Assembly: GCA_020636645.1 (NCBI GenBank)
Contig: JACJXO010000004.1
Location: 186,001-250,000 of the forward strand
Source: Chitinophagales bacterium
GTDB lineage: Bacteria > Bacteroidota > Bacteroidia > Chitinophagales > BACL12
DNA length: 64,000 nucleotides
Reading direction: 5' to 3'
Shown here: positions 34,970 through 44,305 of the stretch, piece after piece
Numbering within the stretch: the first letter of the stretch is position 1
Layout of the letters: the number at the start of each line of letters is the position of its first letter
The notes under the pieces: model-generated
What the model was told of the DNA's origin: nothing
Databases searched by the model: none
Seen by the model: the letters and a program-made list of their open reading frames with translations, nothing else
Position numbers and translations under genes: made by a program

Positions 34970-35284
34970 TCAGACACAACTGGTGGGTTTCGGCACTCCG
35001 CTGATGCGGGTAGCATATTTGAGGGGTTTACCCGGAAAGAGCTGGTAGAATTCTTTCAGGTCCACCACACCTGATTTTCCCATGCCACGCATAGACAGTT
35101 GTTCGCCTGCAGCTACCCGCTTCCTGATGTACTCGATCACGTCATAGTGCTTGTCGCCCAGGGCATCAATGCCTACTTCCTTTGCGATCTCAGGAGCCAT
35201 GTCTTTGGTCCATGCTTCTTTGTCAAGAAAGAAACCTTCATCGTTTACTTCTACCGGTTTTCCGGCATACATTTTCGTTGCCAT
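34970..35284 (-). CDS. TusE/DsrC/DsvC-family sulfur relay protein
   Basis: The 104-aa protein has the family fold marks (GFFLDKEAWTKDMAPEIAKE and a helix rich in basic residues) and ends KPTSCV with the conserved penultimate Cys103. The second cysteine of true dissimilatory DsrC, about ten residues earlier, is absent (YATRISGVPKP). It is therefore TusE-like or of the single-cysteine DsrC group, suited to carrying sulfur and not to making a trisulfide for DsrAB. It lies 2 nt downstream of the DUF1641 gene. Confidence 0.88.
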   Translation of the reverse strand: MATKMYAGKPVEVNDEGFFLDKEAWTKDMAPEIAKEVGIDALGDKHYDVIEYIRKRVAAGEQLSMRGMGKSGVVDLKEFYQLFPGKPLKYATRISGVPKPTSCV

Positions 35285-35286
35285 AA

Positions 35287-35985
35287 TTATTGTTTTTGGG
35301 TTGGGTGAGAAATCAATTCCTGTTTGCCCAGGTTCTTGAGGAAGGTCACGAAGAAGCCCAGGCCTTTCTTGGCTTCGCGACTGTTGAGTTCACGCATGAC
35401 CCGGAAGAGTCCCATTTCGGGCACATCCTGGGTCTCGACATTGCGGAAGATGACAATGGCATTGTTCACCGCTTCCATCATATCAGGTTGTGTGATGCGT
35501 TTCACGGTTTCGAGAATGTTGACCACATTATCTGCCAGATCGCGGATGTCATCGGTGCTGAAGTGTTCTACCACCCTGTCCATCACAGTGCCCATTTCGC
35601 CCGCAAACCGGAAGTATCCTTTTCGGTGCAGTGCATCCAGTTTTTCAGTAGCGTCCATACTGGCATTCTGAATGATCTTCTCTGCGTCTTTGCTGAGGTC
35701 AGAAAAGCTTTCCAGCATGTCCAGCATACCGTTAATATTATCCAGGTTGCGCAGCAGTTTGAGCAGCATTTCGCCCACGAGTTCCTGATCTACCTGCACA
35801 CCTGACTGATCCAGCTGTAGGGTAGCAGTCTGTGTAAGGTCTTTTACAATGTGGCCTGCATCGGCCATCAGGTCATTCACTTGTTCCTTTTGCTGCTGCT
35901 GTTCCTGCATGCCCTCCAGCAGCAGATCCAGCTTGCGGTTGATGTCTTGCATCAACTGTTGATCTATGTTGGTTTCAGTGATCAT
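35287..35985 (-). CDS. DUF1641 family protein
   Basis: The 232-aa, mostly helical protein ends in the DUF1641 signature GLFRVMRELNSREAKKGLGF followed by FVTFLKNLG. DUF1641 proteins recur next to sulfide:quinone-oxidoreductase-like flavoproteins and formate-dehydrogenase accessory genes. Their biochemical role is not established. Here it lies between the flavoprotein (19 nt) and the TusE-like gene (2 nt), suggesting a link between the membrane enzyme and the soluble sulfur carriers. Confidence 0.85.
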   Translation of the reverse strand: MITETNIDQQLMQDINRKLDLLLEGMQEQQQQKEQVNDLMADAGHIVKDLTQTATLQLDQSGVQVDQELVGEMLLKLLRNLDNINGMLDMLESFSDLSKDAEKIIQNASMDATEKLDALHRKGYFRFAGEMGTVMDRVVEHFSTDDIRDLADNVVNILETVKRITQPDMMEAVNNAIVIFRNVETQDVPEMGLFRVMRELNSREAKKGLGFFVTFLKNLGKQELISHPTQKQ

Positions 35986-36004
35986 GGTTGGGTCGTTTAT
36001 TCGT

Positions 36005-37234
36005 TCAGATATCTTTTCCTGCCAGACTCATTTTGTTGCTTACCGGCAGTTCCTTGCCTTTGAGCAGTATATGCCAGTAGATCCAGCGGAAGATGAGCTT
36101 GCCATAGTGATTGGCCTTGCTTTCACTCAGCAGGGTGAAAGGACCTACACCCGGCAGCGGAAAAGTTCCTGTTGTTGGTTCGGTATCGTAGTTGAAATCG
36201 AGCAGGGCGGCATTGCCAAATCCTGTTTCGATATAGCAGTTGGCATGTCCGTCAAAGCTGGCAGTCATAGGTCTGCCGTCTATGGCACAGAGTATATTCT
36301 CATGCAGCACTTCGGAAGCGAAATGCACCACACTGCCTGCTTTGGAAGTAGGTATGTTGGAGGCATCACCCAGCACAAAGATGTTTTCATGATCTCTCGC
36401 CTGCAGGGTGAATTTATCTGTGGGTACAAAGCCGAAATCATCGCCTATGCCACTGTCAATGATCGCCTGCTGACCCATGTGCAATGGTACACTTACCAGC
36501 AGATCGAAGTCCACTTCGGCACCACCAAAGTCCACGATCTTCTTCTCTTCATTATTCACTTCACCCAGGAAAAAATCGCCTATCACATGGATGTGCTTCT
36601 GTTCCAGAATGCCACTGAGAATGGCAGAGGCTTTGGGTTTGGTGAAGGCTCCTGACATGGGGGTCACATAGTAGATCTCTACTTTATCGCGAATGCCTCT
36701 TTCCTGGAAGAACCAGTCGGCCAGAAAAGCGAATTCCAGAGGTGCTACCGGACATTTGATCGGCATGTCAGCGATGTTGACCACCAGTTTGCCTCCTTCC
36801 CAGTCCCGGAGCTTCCTGGCTAATGCGAGTGATCCTTCCAGTGTATAAAAATCAAATACATCTTTATACCACAATTCACCTTTCAGACCGGGAGTTTCTT
36901 CCGGAGCCACCCTGGTACCGGTAGCAATGATCAGAAGATCATAGTGGAGTTCTTTGCCGCTGTTGAGTATGACCTTGTTACTCTCGGGTTCTATCTTCTG
37001 AAATCCTTCAAAAATGCGGTTGACGCCCCTGGGCAGAAAATTAGCTTTCGGCTTCAGGACGTCTTCTTTCTTATAAATGCCAAAGGGAATGAACAACAGG
37101 CCGGGTTGATACAGATGTTCCCGGTCTTCATCCACTATGGTGATTTCCCACGCATGTGTGGGGAGGTCTTTCCTCAGTTTATTGGCCATGATGGTACCCG
37201 CGGTACCGGCTCCTAATATCAATAACCTTCTCAT
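36005..37234 (-). CDS. sqr: Sulfide:quinone oxidoreductase-like flavoprotein
   Basis: The 409-aa FAD-dependent enzyme has the dinucleotide motif LLILGAGTAGT (residues 4-14), a second ATG-type motif LLIIATGTRV, and the FAD-binding FVLGDASNIPTSKAG near 286-300. Two SQR-type redox cysteines are visible, Cys161 in IKCPVAPLE and Cys333 in ANCYIETG. The usual first cysteine (near 124-128) is absent. A C-terminal amphipathic/aromatic region (FRWIYWHILLKGKELP) could hold it on the membrane. It would oxidise sulfide to sulfane sulfur with electrons going to quinone. It is the first gene of the sulfur operon. Confidence 0.87.
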   Translation of the reverse strand: MRRLLILGAGTAGTIMANKLRKDLPTHAWEITIVDEDREHLYQPGLLFIPFGIYKKEDVLKPKANFLPRGVNRIFEGFQKIEPESNKVILNSGKELHYDLLIIATGTRVAPEETPGLKGELWYKDVFDFYTLEGSLALARKLRDWEGGKLVVNIADMPIKCPVAPLEFAFLADWFFQERGIRDKVEIYYVTPMSGAFTKPKASAILSGILEQKHIHVIGDFFLGEVNNEEKKIVDFGGAEVDFDLLVSVPLHMGQQAIIDSGIGDDFGFVPTDKFTLQARDHENIFVLGDASNIPTSKAGSVVHFASEVLHENILCAIDGRPMTASFDGHANCYIETGFGNAALLDFNYDTEPTTGTFPLPGVGPFTLLSESKANHYGKLIFRWIYWHILLKGKELPVSNKMSLAGKDI

Positions 37235-37332
37235 GGTTGGGTAGTGCTTTGATTACACTACAAAGCAACTCCAGCCACGAAACAGGCTGTGCAACCGTGG
37301 TTACACAAGAAAATGACAGATATCACCAAAAT

Positions 37333-37368
37333 AAAAACCCCGTCCCGGAGGAGTGTGGGACGGGGTTT
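37333..37368 (-). terminator. Rho-independent terminator
   Basis: On the minus strand AAACCCCGTCCC pairs with GGGACGGGGTTT (12 bp) and TTTTTATTTT trails it. It ends the T9SS cargo gene at 37433-39604 and insulates the downstream sulfur operon. Confidence 0.85.
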
Positions 37369-37432
37369 GAACCGATCTTAACCTTAACTATCTGCAATAG
37401 TGCAAACCGTATGCCAGAGAACGGCCCACTCA

Positions 37433-39604
37433 TCAAAGTACGACCAGCTGACCAGTATATACACCGGACTGGTTGGTCACACGAATGGTATATGTACCGG
37501 CAGGTAAAACGGGCCATGGCTCCTGGCGGATGCTGGCCACCTGCTTGCCTGTCAGATCAAGAATCTCAATTTGCTCTATACCACTACCATTCACTACCGG
37601 TTGCTGACCGGCAGCAACAGGGTTGGGATAGATGCTGATGCCACCTGCTTCCAGATCATTCAGAGAAGAAGGTTCGCTGATATCAGCAGTGAAGGAGGCA
37701 GATTGTGCATCTACCGGTATCTCGCTGCGATCCAGCATGATTGCCTTGGCATCAACGATATGCAGGGTGATGTCTTCCGTTTCCAGTTTTCCGGCCAGGT
37801 TATCGATGACCACTACATCCAGTGTAGCGATCTCACCTTGTCCTTCAGTATTGGTCCGGGCAGTGCGCACCATGGCAGAGGCAGCTTTCTTTTCTTCGGC
37901 ACTGTTCACACTCAGTGACAGCTGTTCATCGGCACCGGCCATCCAGCTGTCGCCAAAGCGGATCTTCAAAGATGCACCATCCACACTTGAACTGGATGTG
38001 GTCACGGTGAAGGCGATTCCATAAATGGCATCAACCGGATCAATGGCATCACCCAGCAGGATCGGAATATGATTCATACCCACTTCGAGGGTGGTTACAG
38101 AAGGATCGAAATACAGGGGAACACCTTCAGCAGATGTGCGGGTGGTATTAAGCGGATGATCCAGGCCGAAGTTGCTGATCACAGCGGTGGTATCGTCGTC
38201 GTTGATGATACCGTTTCCATCGCAGTCAGTGTATTTCAGGTCGTTGAGTACATACCAGTAGAGGGTATCTTCTTCCATCCAGGCACGGGCCAGCTTGGCA
38301 CTCCAGTCGATGGCATCATCGTCTCTGGTAAAACCTTCTGCACCATAATTGATACCAATTTCGAACAGGTCATCTGCATCAGCAAAGCCGTCGTTGTTGG
38401 CATCGCCGGGCCACACACAGTTGAAGATACAGGGACCGAAACTTCCGTCTGCTTCAGATTTGATGACGGTGAACCGCTGATCGCAGTCTTCCACATACTG
38501 ACGTCCGGAGATATAATAGCCACCATCGGCAGCAGGTCGAATAGCCCAAATTTCCATACCAGTTTCGCCAAAGCCCCAGGTGCAGTTGATGACAGGTATG
38601 AATACGCTGTCTATTTCGGCACCGCCGGCATCCAGTACCCAGGCGTGCGAACTGTTATCGCCGGCATCCTGTGTCCAGGCGTAGTAATAATCGCCTACCT
38701 GCATGGCATGGCTGCCTTCTTCCCAGTCTGCACCGTGATTCAGGTAAGTGGTCCATTCCAGGTTTCCGGCTGCATCCATCTTGCGAACGCTTCCCATATA
38801 GGTACCAAAAGCTCCGCCACTGCCTGAGGCAGCCAGCAGATACCCGCCATCTGAGGTTTGGCTCAGACAGTTGTTGTAATTGCCATACTCCCAGGTATCG
38901 GGATCGTGATCATAATCAGCACTCCAGTCCAGGTTCAGGTCACTGTCAAACTTCATCAGGTTGAAGAAACCTTCACCACCTGCTGAAAATGCGAAGCCGC
39001 CATCTGCTGTGGCACAGAGGCCGGTCTCACGATAAGAGAAGTAGGAGAAAGCCCATCCGGTGGTATCAGCTTCTATCTCAAATTCAGACAGCAGGCTGCC
39101 GTCTGTTCCTACTACTGAAAAGCGGTAGAAGTAATCTTCGTTGAAGCCACCTATGACGATACGGCCATCACTGAGTTTTGCAGAGGCACCCTGATACAGC
39201 AGGTTGTTGTTGCTGGTACTGGTCCATGCTTCAGAATCCCAGGTAAGGTTTCCATCTGCATCCAGACCATAGGCAGCAGCGGTTGCAAAGTTGGAATAAC
39301 CAACAACGGTACAACCGCCGGCTCCGTCAGGAAACACATTGGTAGAAGTGAAGTAATCAAATGGTATGTCCAGGCCATCATTCACCCACAATTCATTACC
39401 ATCGGCATCCAGTTTAATTACATAGTTGTCGTTATAGGTAAGAAAATCAGGGTCATTCCAGGAATAACCGGTAGCAAAAACATTGCCATCAGCATCTGCG
39501 GCAACGTCTGCTGCCCAGTGACCTTCGCGGGCATAACCCCAGGACTGGGCTGAAGCAGCGCCAAAGGTGGCGACTGCCAGTAAGGTAAACAGGATCTTCT
39601 TCAT
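37433..39604 (-). CDS. T9SS cargo protein with delta-60-like repeats and calcium loops (paralogue A)
   Basis: This 723-aa secreted protein has a signal peptide (MKKILFTLLAVATFGAASAQ). A propeller-like part follows, with repeated D-x-DGN-x-x-W units such as VIKLDADGNELW. Two dockerin-like calcium loops (GDANNDGFADADDLFEIG and DCDGNGIINDDDTTA) come next, then a beta domain. The type A sorting domain contains SIYPNPVAAGQQPVV and ends TGQLVVL. The adjacent gene at 39775-41946 encodes a paralogue of identical predicted length. It is expected at the cell surface; the ligand is unknown. Confidence 0.85.
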   Translation of the reverse strand: MKKILFTLLAVATFGAASAQSWGYAREGHWAADVAADADGNVFATGYSWNDPDFLTYNDNYVIKLDADGNELWVNDGLDIPFDYFTSTNVFPDGAGGCTVVGYSNFATAAAYGLDADGNLTWDSEAWTSTSNNNLLYQGASAKLSDGRIVIGGFNEDYFYRFSVVGTDGSLLSEFEIEADTTGWAFSYFSYRETGLCATADGGFAFSAGGEGFFNLMKFDSDLNLDWSADYDHDPDTWEYGNYNNCLSQTSDGGYLLAASGSGGAFGTYMGSVRKMDAAGNLEWTTYLNHGADWEEGSHAMQVGDYYYAWTQDAGDNSSHAWVLDAGGAEIDSVFIPVINCTWGFGETGMEIWAIRPAADGGYYISGRQYVEDCDQRFTVIKSEADGSFGPCIFNCVWPGDANNDGFADADDLFEIGINYGAEGFTRDDDAIDWSAKLARAWMEEDTLYWYVLNDLKYTDCDGNGIINDDDTTAVISNFGLDHPLNTTRTSAEGVPLYFDPSVTTLEVGMNHIPILLGDAIDPVDAIYGIAFTVTTSSSSVDGASLKIRFGDSWMAGADEQLSLSVNSAEEKKAASAMVRTARTNTEGQGEIATLDVVVIDNLAGKLETEDITLHIVDAKAIMLDRSEIPVDAQSASFTADISEPSSLNDLEAGGISIYPNPVAAGQQPVVNGSGIEQIEILDLTGKQVASIRQEPWPVLPAGTYTIRVTNQSGVYTGQLVVL

Positions 39605-39702
39605 AGGCTGCTATTTGTGTGGATACAATTCCACGTTACAAATCTGCAAGACCAGCTGCACAAAAATATGTACAAAAAATAGTGTTTACAGGTGCTGTTT
39701 GA

Positions 39703-39747
39703 TAAAATAAAAAAACACAAAGTGCTTAATAACAGCACTTTGTGTTT
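39703..39747 (-). terminator. Rho-independent terminator between the tandem paralogues
   Basis: A perfect 14-bp stem AAACACAAAGTGCT/AGCACTTTGTGTTT with a 7-nt loop is followed on the minus strand by TTTTTATTTTATC. It closes the upstream paralogue B, so the two paralogues are separate transcripts. Confidence 0.85.
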
Positions 39748-39774
39748 AGCAGTCCAATTGAAAAACAGAAAATT

Positions 39775-41946
39775 CTATTCTATTACCAGATTGGTCATAT
39801 AAGTATTGTTCAACCAGTTCAGTTGTATCTGGTAGGCACCTGCCAACAGCATGCTGATATCCAACATGGGCGAATCCGGTTGCTGAACGCTTACCACCCT
39901 GCCGGTAAGGTCAGAGATGGTGACCAGTTCAGGCAGATCCAAACCACGCAGATCCAGCATTACTGATGAACCCTTTACCGGATTAGGATAGAGCCGAACA
40001 AGCACGTCTTCTTGCAGGCTGATGCCTGTGGGGCCTTCTGAATCTACAACCGCTACACTGCCGTTCACATTGATCTCATTCATATCTACATCAATAGCAC
40101 GTACATCGGTGATTTGGAATACGATGGTCTCGCTGCGGCTGCGGCCTGCAATATTATCGATGACCACGAAACCGAGTTCTCCGATCTCGCCATAGCCGCT
40201 GGTATTGTTCTGGTCTTTTCGAACCAGTGCTACGTCCAGTTGCTGCAGGTCTGTATCATTTCTGCGAAAGCGGATCTCATCTGCCGCGGTACCGAACCAG
40301 TTATCATCAAACAGGAAGTTGACAGAAGAAAGATCCAGGTCATTACCCTCATAGGTAACAGTGAAACGAATACCATAGATGGCATCAGGATAATTAACGG
40401 CATCACCCAGCAACACCGGGAAGGTATAATAACCGGGTGTCAGTGTGGTTTCCGGCAGGTCGATGGCAAGTTCAATTTCGCCTGCTTCGGTGCGCAGTGC
40501 ATATATGGGATGTTCTGCACTATAGTTCAGAGCAACCGCTGCCGTATCATCATCGTTGATGGTACCATTGCCGTTACAATCAACATACTTCAGATCATCA
40601 CCTGCCGCAAGAGAATCAGACCAGCTGAGAGCAGCATGCGGATACCAGTCGATGGACATATCGTCCCGCTCAGGACCGGAGCTTCCTGCAGCCACACCAA
40701 TGGCCAGGATATCATCTGTGTTGGCTAAGCCATCATTATTGGCGTCGCCGGGCCAGACGCAGTTGTACACGCAGTCAACAAGGGCGCCTGCAGCTGATGA
40801 TTTCTGCACCATATACACCTGGTCATAGGCAGGATCCAGATAATCGTTGATGGTGAAGTTGCCACAGAAGGCATAACCTCCGTCTGCAGTTGCGATCATT
40901 TTGTTAGCCCTGTTACTAAGACCTGCCGCAGCTGTTATCCTATCAGTTTCTGTTCCGGTTTCGTCTATCAGTAAGACTTCAATGTCGCCATAAAACAGAT
41001 ACCAGGTATCCAGATTCACGTGCAGCATGGCATAGCTGCCATCAGCCAGCTGTGCTATATCATAGGCATAAGCAACAAAACCCGGGTCGGTCGCGGCATA
41101 GGTATTTCCCCATTCAAAGTTGCCATCGCCGTCCATTTTGATCATGGCAGTAGAGCCGCCAAAGAAGTTATAGGCAGACAATGCATAGCCACCATCGGAG
41201 GTAGCACAGACTCCATACGCTTCCAGGCCTGCATATTCCGGGAACAGACTTTCCCAGACCACCTCGCCTGCAGCATCAAACTTCACTGCATAAGGCATCC
41301 AGGTGGATGTAGCATCCAGCCCACCTCCTGTTACCACGAAGCCATCGCCCTGAGAAGCGAGATCCCATGCAGAAATGATATATACTTCATCCAGCGTGGT
41401 GGAATGGGTCACCTCACTGATCAGTTCGCCATCCTCATTTACGATGAAGATCTTGATGTTGGTAGGAACGGATGAATCCAGCCCGAACATAGCGATGGTG
41501 CCATCGTCCAGCACGCAACCTCTCACATCAGTTGCAATACCCAAAGCCAGTGGGCTGCACCATAATTCCGTGTTCCATACCTCAGCACCATCCGGGTCCA
41601 GTTTGTAGATGAGTGGTTTTTCAAAGCCACCACAAAAGATGATATAACCATCGTCCACTACTGATACCCCACTGGCAGAGATGGAACCTATGCCTGCCGG
41701 TACGCTGAGTTCCACTTCCCAGATCAGATTGCCGCTGGCATCTAGCTTGGTGACCCGCGGCGGACCATCACCCAACAGCGGGTAGCCGAAAGCCCCTCCC
41801 ACCGCTATGATATTGCCGAAAGCGTCTTCAGCCATGTTATTAGCCTGGGCCTGAATTGCCGGATCGTCCTGAATATATGACCACTGGGCCATGGTTGTTG
41901 CACCTGCAACAACGATCAGAAAGCAGAATGTAAAGAGTCGTTTCAT
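39775..41946 (-). CDS. T9SS cargo protein with delta-60-like repeats and calcium loops (paralogue B)
   Basis: The 723-aa product has a signal peptide (MKRLFTFCFLIVVAGATTMA, then QWSY), propeller-like repeats (VTKLDASGNLIWEVEL, MIKMDGDGNFEW) and the calcium loops GDANNDGLANTDDILAIG and DCNGNGTINDDDTAA. It also has a beta domain and a type A sorting domain with VRLYPNPVKGSSVM. The frame is open to 42063, but the signal peptide places the ATG at 41946. It shares domain order and length with the gene at 37433 but clearly diverges in sequence, so the duplication is not recent. Confidence 0.85.
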   Translation of the reverse strand: MKRLFTFCFLIVVAGATTMAQWSYIQDDPAIQAQANNMAEDAFGNIIAVGGAFGYPLLGDGPPRVTKLDASGNLIWEVELSVPAGIGSISASGVSVVDDGYIIFCGGFEKPLIYKLDPDGAEVWNTELWCSPLALGIATDVRGCVLDDGTIAMFGLDSSVPTNIKIFIVNEDGELISEVTHSTTLDEVYIISAWDLASQGDGFVVTGGGLDATSTWMPYAVKFDAAGEVVWESLFPEYAGLEAYGVCATSDGGYALSAYNFFGGSTAMIKMDGDGNFEWGNTYAATDPGFVAYAYDIAQLADGSYAMLHVNLDTWYLFYGDIEVLLIDETGTETDRITAAAGLSNRANKMIATADGGYAFCGNFTINDYLDPAYDQVYMVQKSSAAGALVDCVYNCVWPGDANNDGLANTDDILAIGVAAGSSGPERDDMSIDWYPHAALSWSDSLAAGDDLKYVDCNGNGTINDDDTAAVALNYSAEHPIYALRTEAGEIELAIDLPETTLTPGYYTFPVLLGDAVNYPDAIYGIRFTVTYEGNDLDLSSVNFLFDDNWFGTAADEIRFRRNDTDLQQLDVALVRKDQNNTSGYGEIGELGFVVIDNIAGRSRSETIVFQITDVRAIDVDMNEINVNGSVAVVDSEGPTGISLQEDVLVRLYPNPVKGSSVMLDLRGLDLPELVTISDLTGRVVSVQQPDSPMLDISMLLAGAYQIQLNWLNNTYMTNLVIE

Positions 41947-42097
41947 AATTATTCCATTTAACGTTAGCAAAAATGCCTGGTTTTCACCATTGACAATCAT
42001 ACTTTTCAATCCATTTACAGGGTCAATATTGTAAATACTGCAGGAGATATCACTGATTTTCAACGAGTTTTATCTATACTTACAGATAATTTACAGA

Positions 42098-43567
42098 ATG
42101 GCAAGTCCTAAAGCCATACAAACCTTTCAGTCATTGGGTGCCGACCGGCAAAAACGATTCCTGCTGTTTGTGCAGAGCCCGTATTTCAATACCCGGGAAA
42201 AACTGTGGCAGCTGACTGATTATATCCGTCATCGGACAGAAGAGGAGGAAGACTGGGATGCCACGGGGGCTTCCATATTCATTTTTGGTGATGCACAACA
42301 GCAAAAACCGCTCACCAATTTATTGAGTGATCTGAATCGATTGCTGGAACAGTTCCTGTCAACCGAGGCCCTGCTTGATCATGAAGACCTTCGTGAAACA
42401 GCACTGGCCAGAGGCATGACAGCACTCAGTGCACCACGGGTAACACAAGCTTATCTGCGCCGCAAACAAAGGCTTGGGGTACAGGATCCATTGTCTCTTC
42501 ATCACCTGAACCGGCTGGCAGACCAGTTCCATTTTCAGCAAACAAGACAACACAGCAATGAAGACCTGCTGGAAAGTCAGAAACAGCTGACATTGTTCTA
42601 CCTGACCCGCCAGCTCAAGACCTGGTGCGAACTGCTCAACCGCCGGCATGTGCTGGATCTTCCTTTTGATCCGGAACAGCTCAACCTGTTCAGACAGATC
42701 CTGGAAAGCGCCTCTGATCTTATTGACACCCATGCCACCAGCGGCATGTACCGGGCCATCTTCATCTGGCTGAGCAACCAGGAGAGCGATGCCTGGTATG
42801 ATCGGTTACAGGCAGACCTGCTGGATATGCTGGCTGCTACCGATGCCGATGAGATCAGGGAGGTGTGTGCCTATCTGCAAAACTATTTTGTGCGCCGAAT
42901 CAATGAGGGGAAGAAAAGATTCCTGCAGGAACTGTATAATCTGTTCCAGTATATGCTGGCGCATGATCTGGTACTGGAAGGGCAGACCATCAGTCAGTGG
43001 ACCTATAAGAATATAGTGACCGTAGGTTTGCGTTTGCAGTATTTCGATACAACAGAGTCGTTCATTCATGAGTGGTACAGTCGCCTGCCGGAACAGGACC
43101 GTGACAATGCCTACTATTACAACCTGGCAGCCTTGCATTATGAGAGCCGCCAGTATGATAAAGCCAGGAAGTTGCTGCAAAGGGTGCACTTTACCGATCC
43201 GGTCTATTACCTGGACAGCCACTGCATCCTGCTGAAGATCTACTGGGAGGAAGGCGAAGACGAAGCCATCCGTTCACTTCATGAGACCGTAAGGATCTAT
43301 CTGCTCAGGCAGCGCAGTCTGAACAAGCAACAGATACAGTTGTACCGGCAGTTGTTCCGGTTCACACTCAGATTGTTCCGGTTGCGCTATACATCTGCTC
43401 ATTTATCAGCAACTGAACAACAACGCATCTACCGCAAGATCAGAACCGACCTGGATCTTCAGGAAGAGGTGGCCAACCGGGGCTGGCTGCAGGATCAGTG
43501 GAAGCTTACTGGAGGATTCCTAAAGATCACGCCTTCTGATAATGAACCAACTGAGGAAGTTGAATAA
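42098..43567 (+). CDS. Uncharacterised helical (TPR-like) protein
   Basis: The 489-aa, highly helical cytosolic protein starts ...FQSLGADRQKRFLLFVQSPY, a pattern I associate with an uncharacterised Bacteroidota family. The C-terminal half contains TPR-like helical pairs (YYYNLAALHYESRQYDKARK LLQRV). There is no signal peptide. Its last 48 nt overlap the 3' end of the convergent ABC permease gene. The function is unknown. Confidence 0.75.
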   Translation: MASPKAIQTFQSLGADRQKRFLLFVQSPYFNTREKLWQLTDYIRHRTEEEEDWDATGASIFIFGDAQQQKPLTNLLSDLNRLLEQFLSTEALLDHEDLRETALARGMTALSAPRVTQAYLRRKQRLGVQDPLSLHHLNRLADQFHFQQTRQHSNEDLLESQKQLTLFYLTRQLKTWCELLNRRHVLDLPFDPEQLNLFRQILESASDLIDTHATSGMYRAIFIWLSNQESDAWYDRLQADLLDMLAATDADEIREVCAYLQNYFVRRINEGKKRFLQELYNLFQYMLAHDLVLEGQTISQWTYKNIVTVGLRLQYFDTTESFIHEWYSRLPEQDRDNAYYYNLAALHYESRQYDKARKLLQRVHFTDPVYYLDSHCILLKIYWEEGEDEAIRSLHETVRIYLLRQRSLNKQQIQLYRQLFRFTLRLFRLRYTSAHLSATEQQRIYRKIRTDLDLQEEVANRGWLQDQWKLTGGFLKITPSDNEPTEEVE

Positions 43568-44305
43568 CCCGATATACACCAACCCCATAGTGACCGGCAG
43601 CCAGGCCAGTGCGGTTTGCGCTTCTTCACCAAAGCTTCTGATCATGTTTCCCGGCCACTCGATGATTCCCTTGAATAAGACACTGACAGGCAGGTAGTCA
43701 TTACAGCAACCCTTGAGTAATCCCTGATTCAGAATAACATCCAACGGAAAGATGAACAAAATGAAAACAATTGTTGCCAACCCTGAACGCTTCAGGATGA
43801 TAGCAAATAATGACGCCATGGAAAGGGTTCCGAAACAGGCAATGGCATACCCGCCAATCAGGACATTGCGTTCCAGCAGGTCGCTGAACGTTGCATCAGG
43901 ATTATACACCTTTCCTGCAATCAGTCCGGATATATAAACCACCAGTGTTGACAGAAATGTGAGAATGGAAATGAGCAGTAACTTGCTGACAAACAGCTGG
44001 TTCCTGTTCAGCCCGTCTATCAGATTCTGGCGCATCGTCTTGAAGCTGTACTCGTTACTGATCACGAAAATGACAATGATACCCAGTACGATGTTCAGCA
44101 ATACAGCCACAAACAGATAGTAATTCCATATATTTGGAACAGATAATATTTTGAACAGCTTGTTCAGCTCCTCACCTTCTCCGTTGTTCAGGCTCCTGCC
44201 TATGAGCAGACTCAGACCGAGCAACAGGAAATATACGATGAACAGGATGCGAAAAGCCTTGTAAGGCCATAGCTTGATCCATTCAATTTGCAGCAGTTTC
44301 TTCAT
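43520..44305 (-). CDS. ABC-2 type transporter permease
   Basis: The 261-aa inner-membrane protein has six hydrophobic helices, among them ILFIVYFLLLGLSLLIG, YYLFVAVLLNIVLGIIVIFV and ATIVFILFIFPLDVIL. The segment ISNEYSFKTMRQNLIDGLNR between helices two and three is typical of ABC-2 export permeases. It shares its first base with the last base of the ATPase gene, so the two make one exporter. The substrate is unknown. Confidence 0.85.
   Translation of the reverse strand: MKKLLQIEWIKLWPYKAFRILFIVYFLLLGLSLLIGRSLNNGEGEELNKLFKILSVPNIWNYYLFVAVLLNIVLGIIVIFVISNEYSFKTMRQNLIDGLNRNQLFVSKLLLISILTFLSTLVVYISGLIAGKVYNPDATFSDLLERNVLIGGYAIACFGTLSMASLFAIILKRSGLATIVFILFIFPLDVILNQGLLKGCCNDYLPVSVLFKGIIEWPGNMIRSFGEEAQTALAWLPVTMGLVYIGLFNFLSWFIIRRRDL

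Noticed and set aside
34970..35284. Dissimilatory sulfite reductase DsrC
   Set aside because: The second conserved cysteine is absent and no dsrAB or dsrMKJOP is nearby, so a TusE-like carrier is preferred.
37433..41946. Cellulosome-type dockerins in the two tandem cargo proteins
   Set aside because: The calcium loops are dockerin-like, but there are no cohesin proteins or cellulases. Such loops are common in secreted Bacteroidota proteins.
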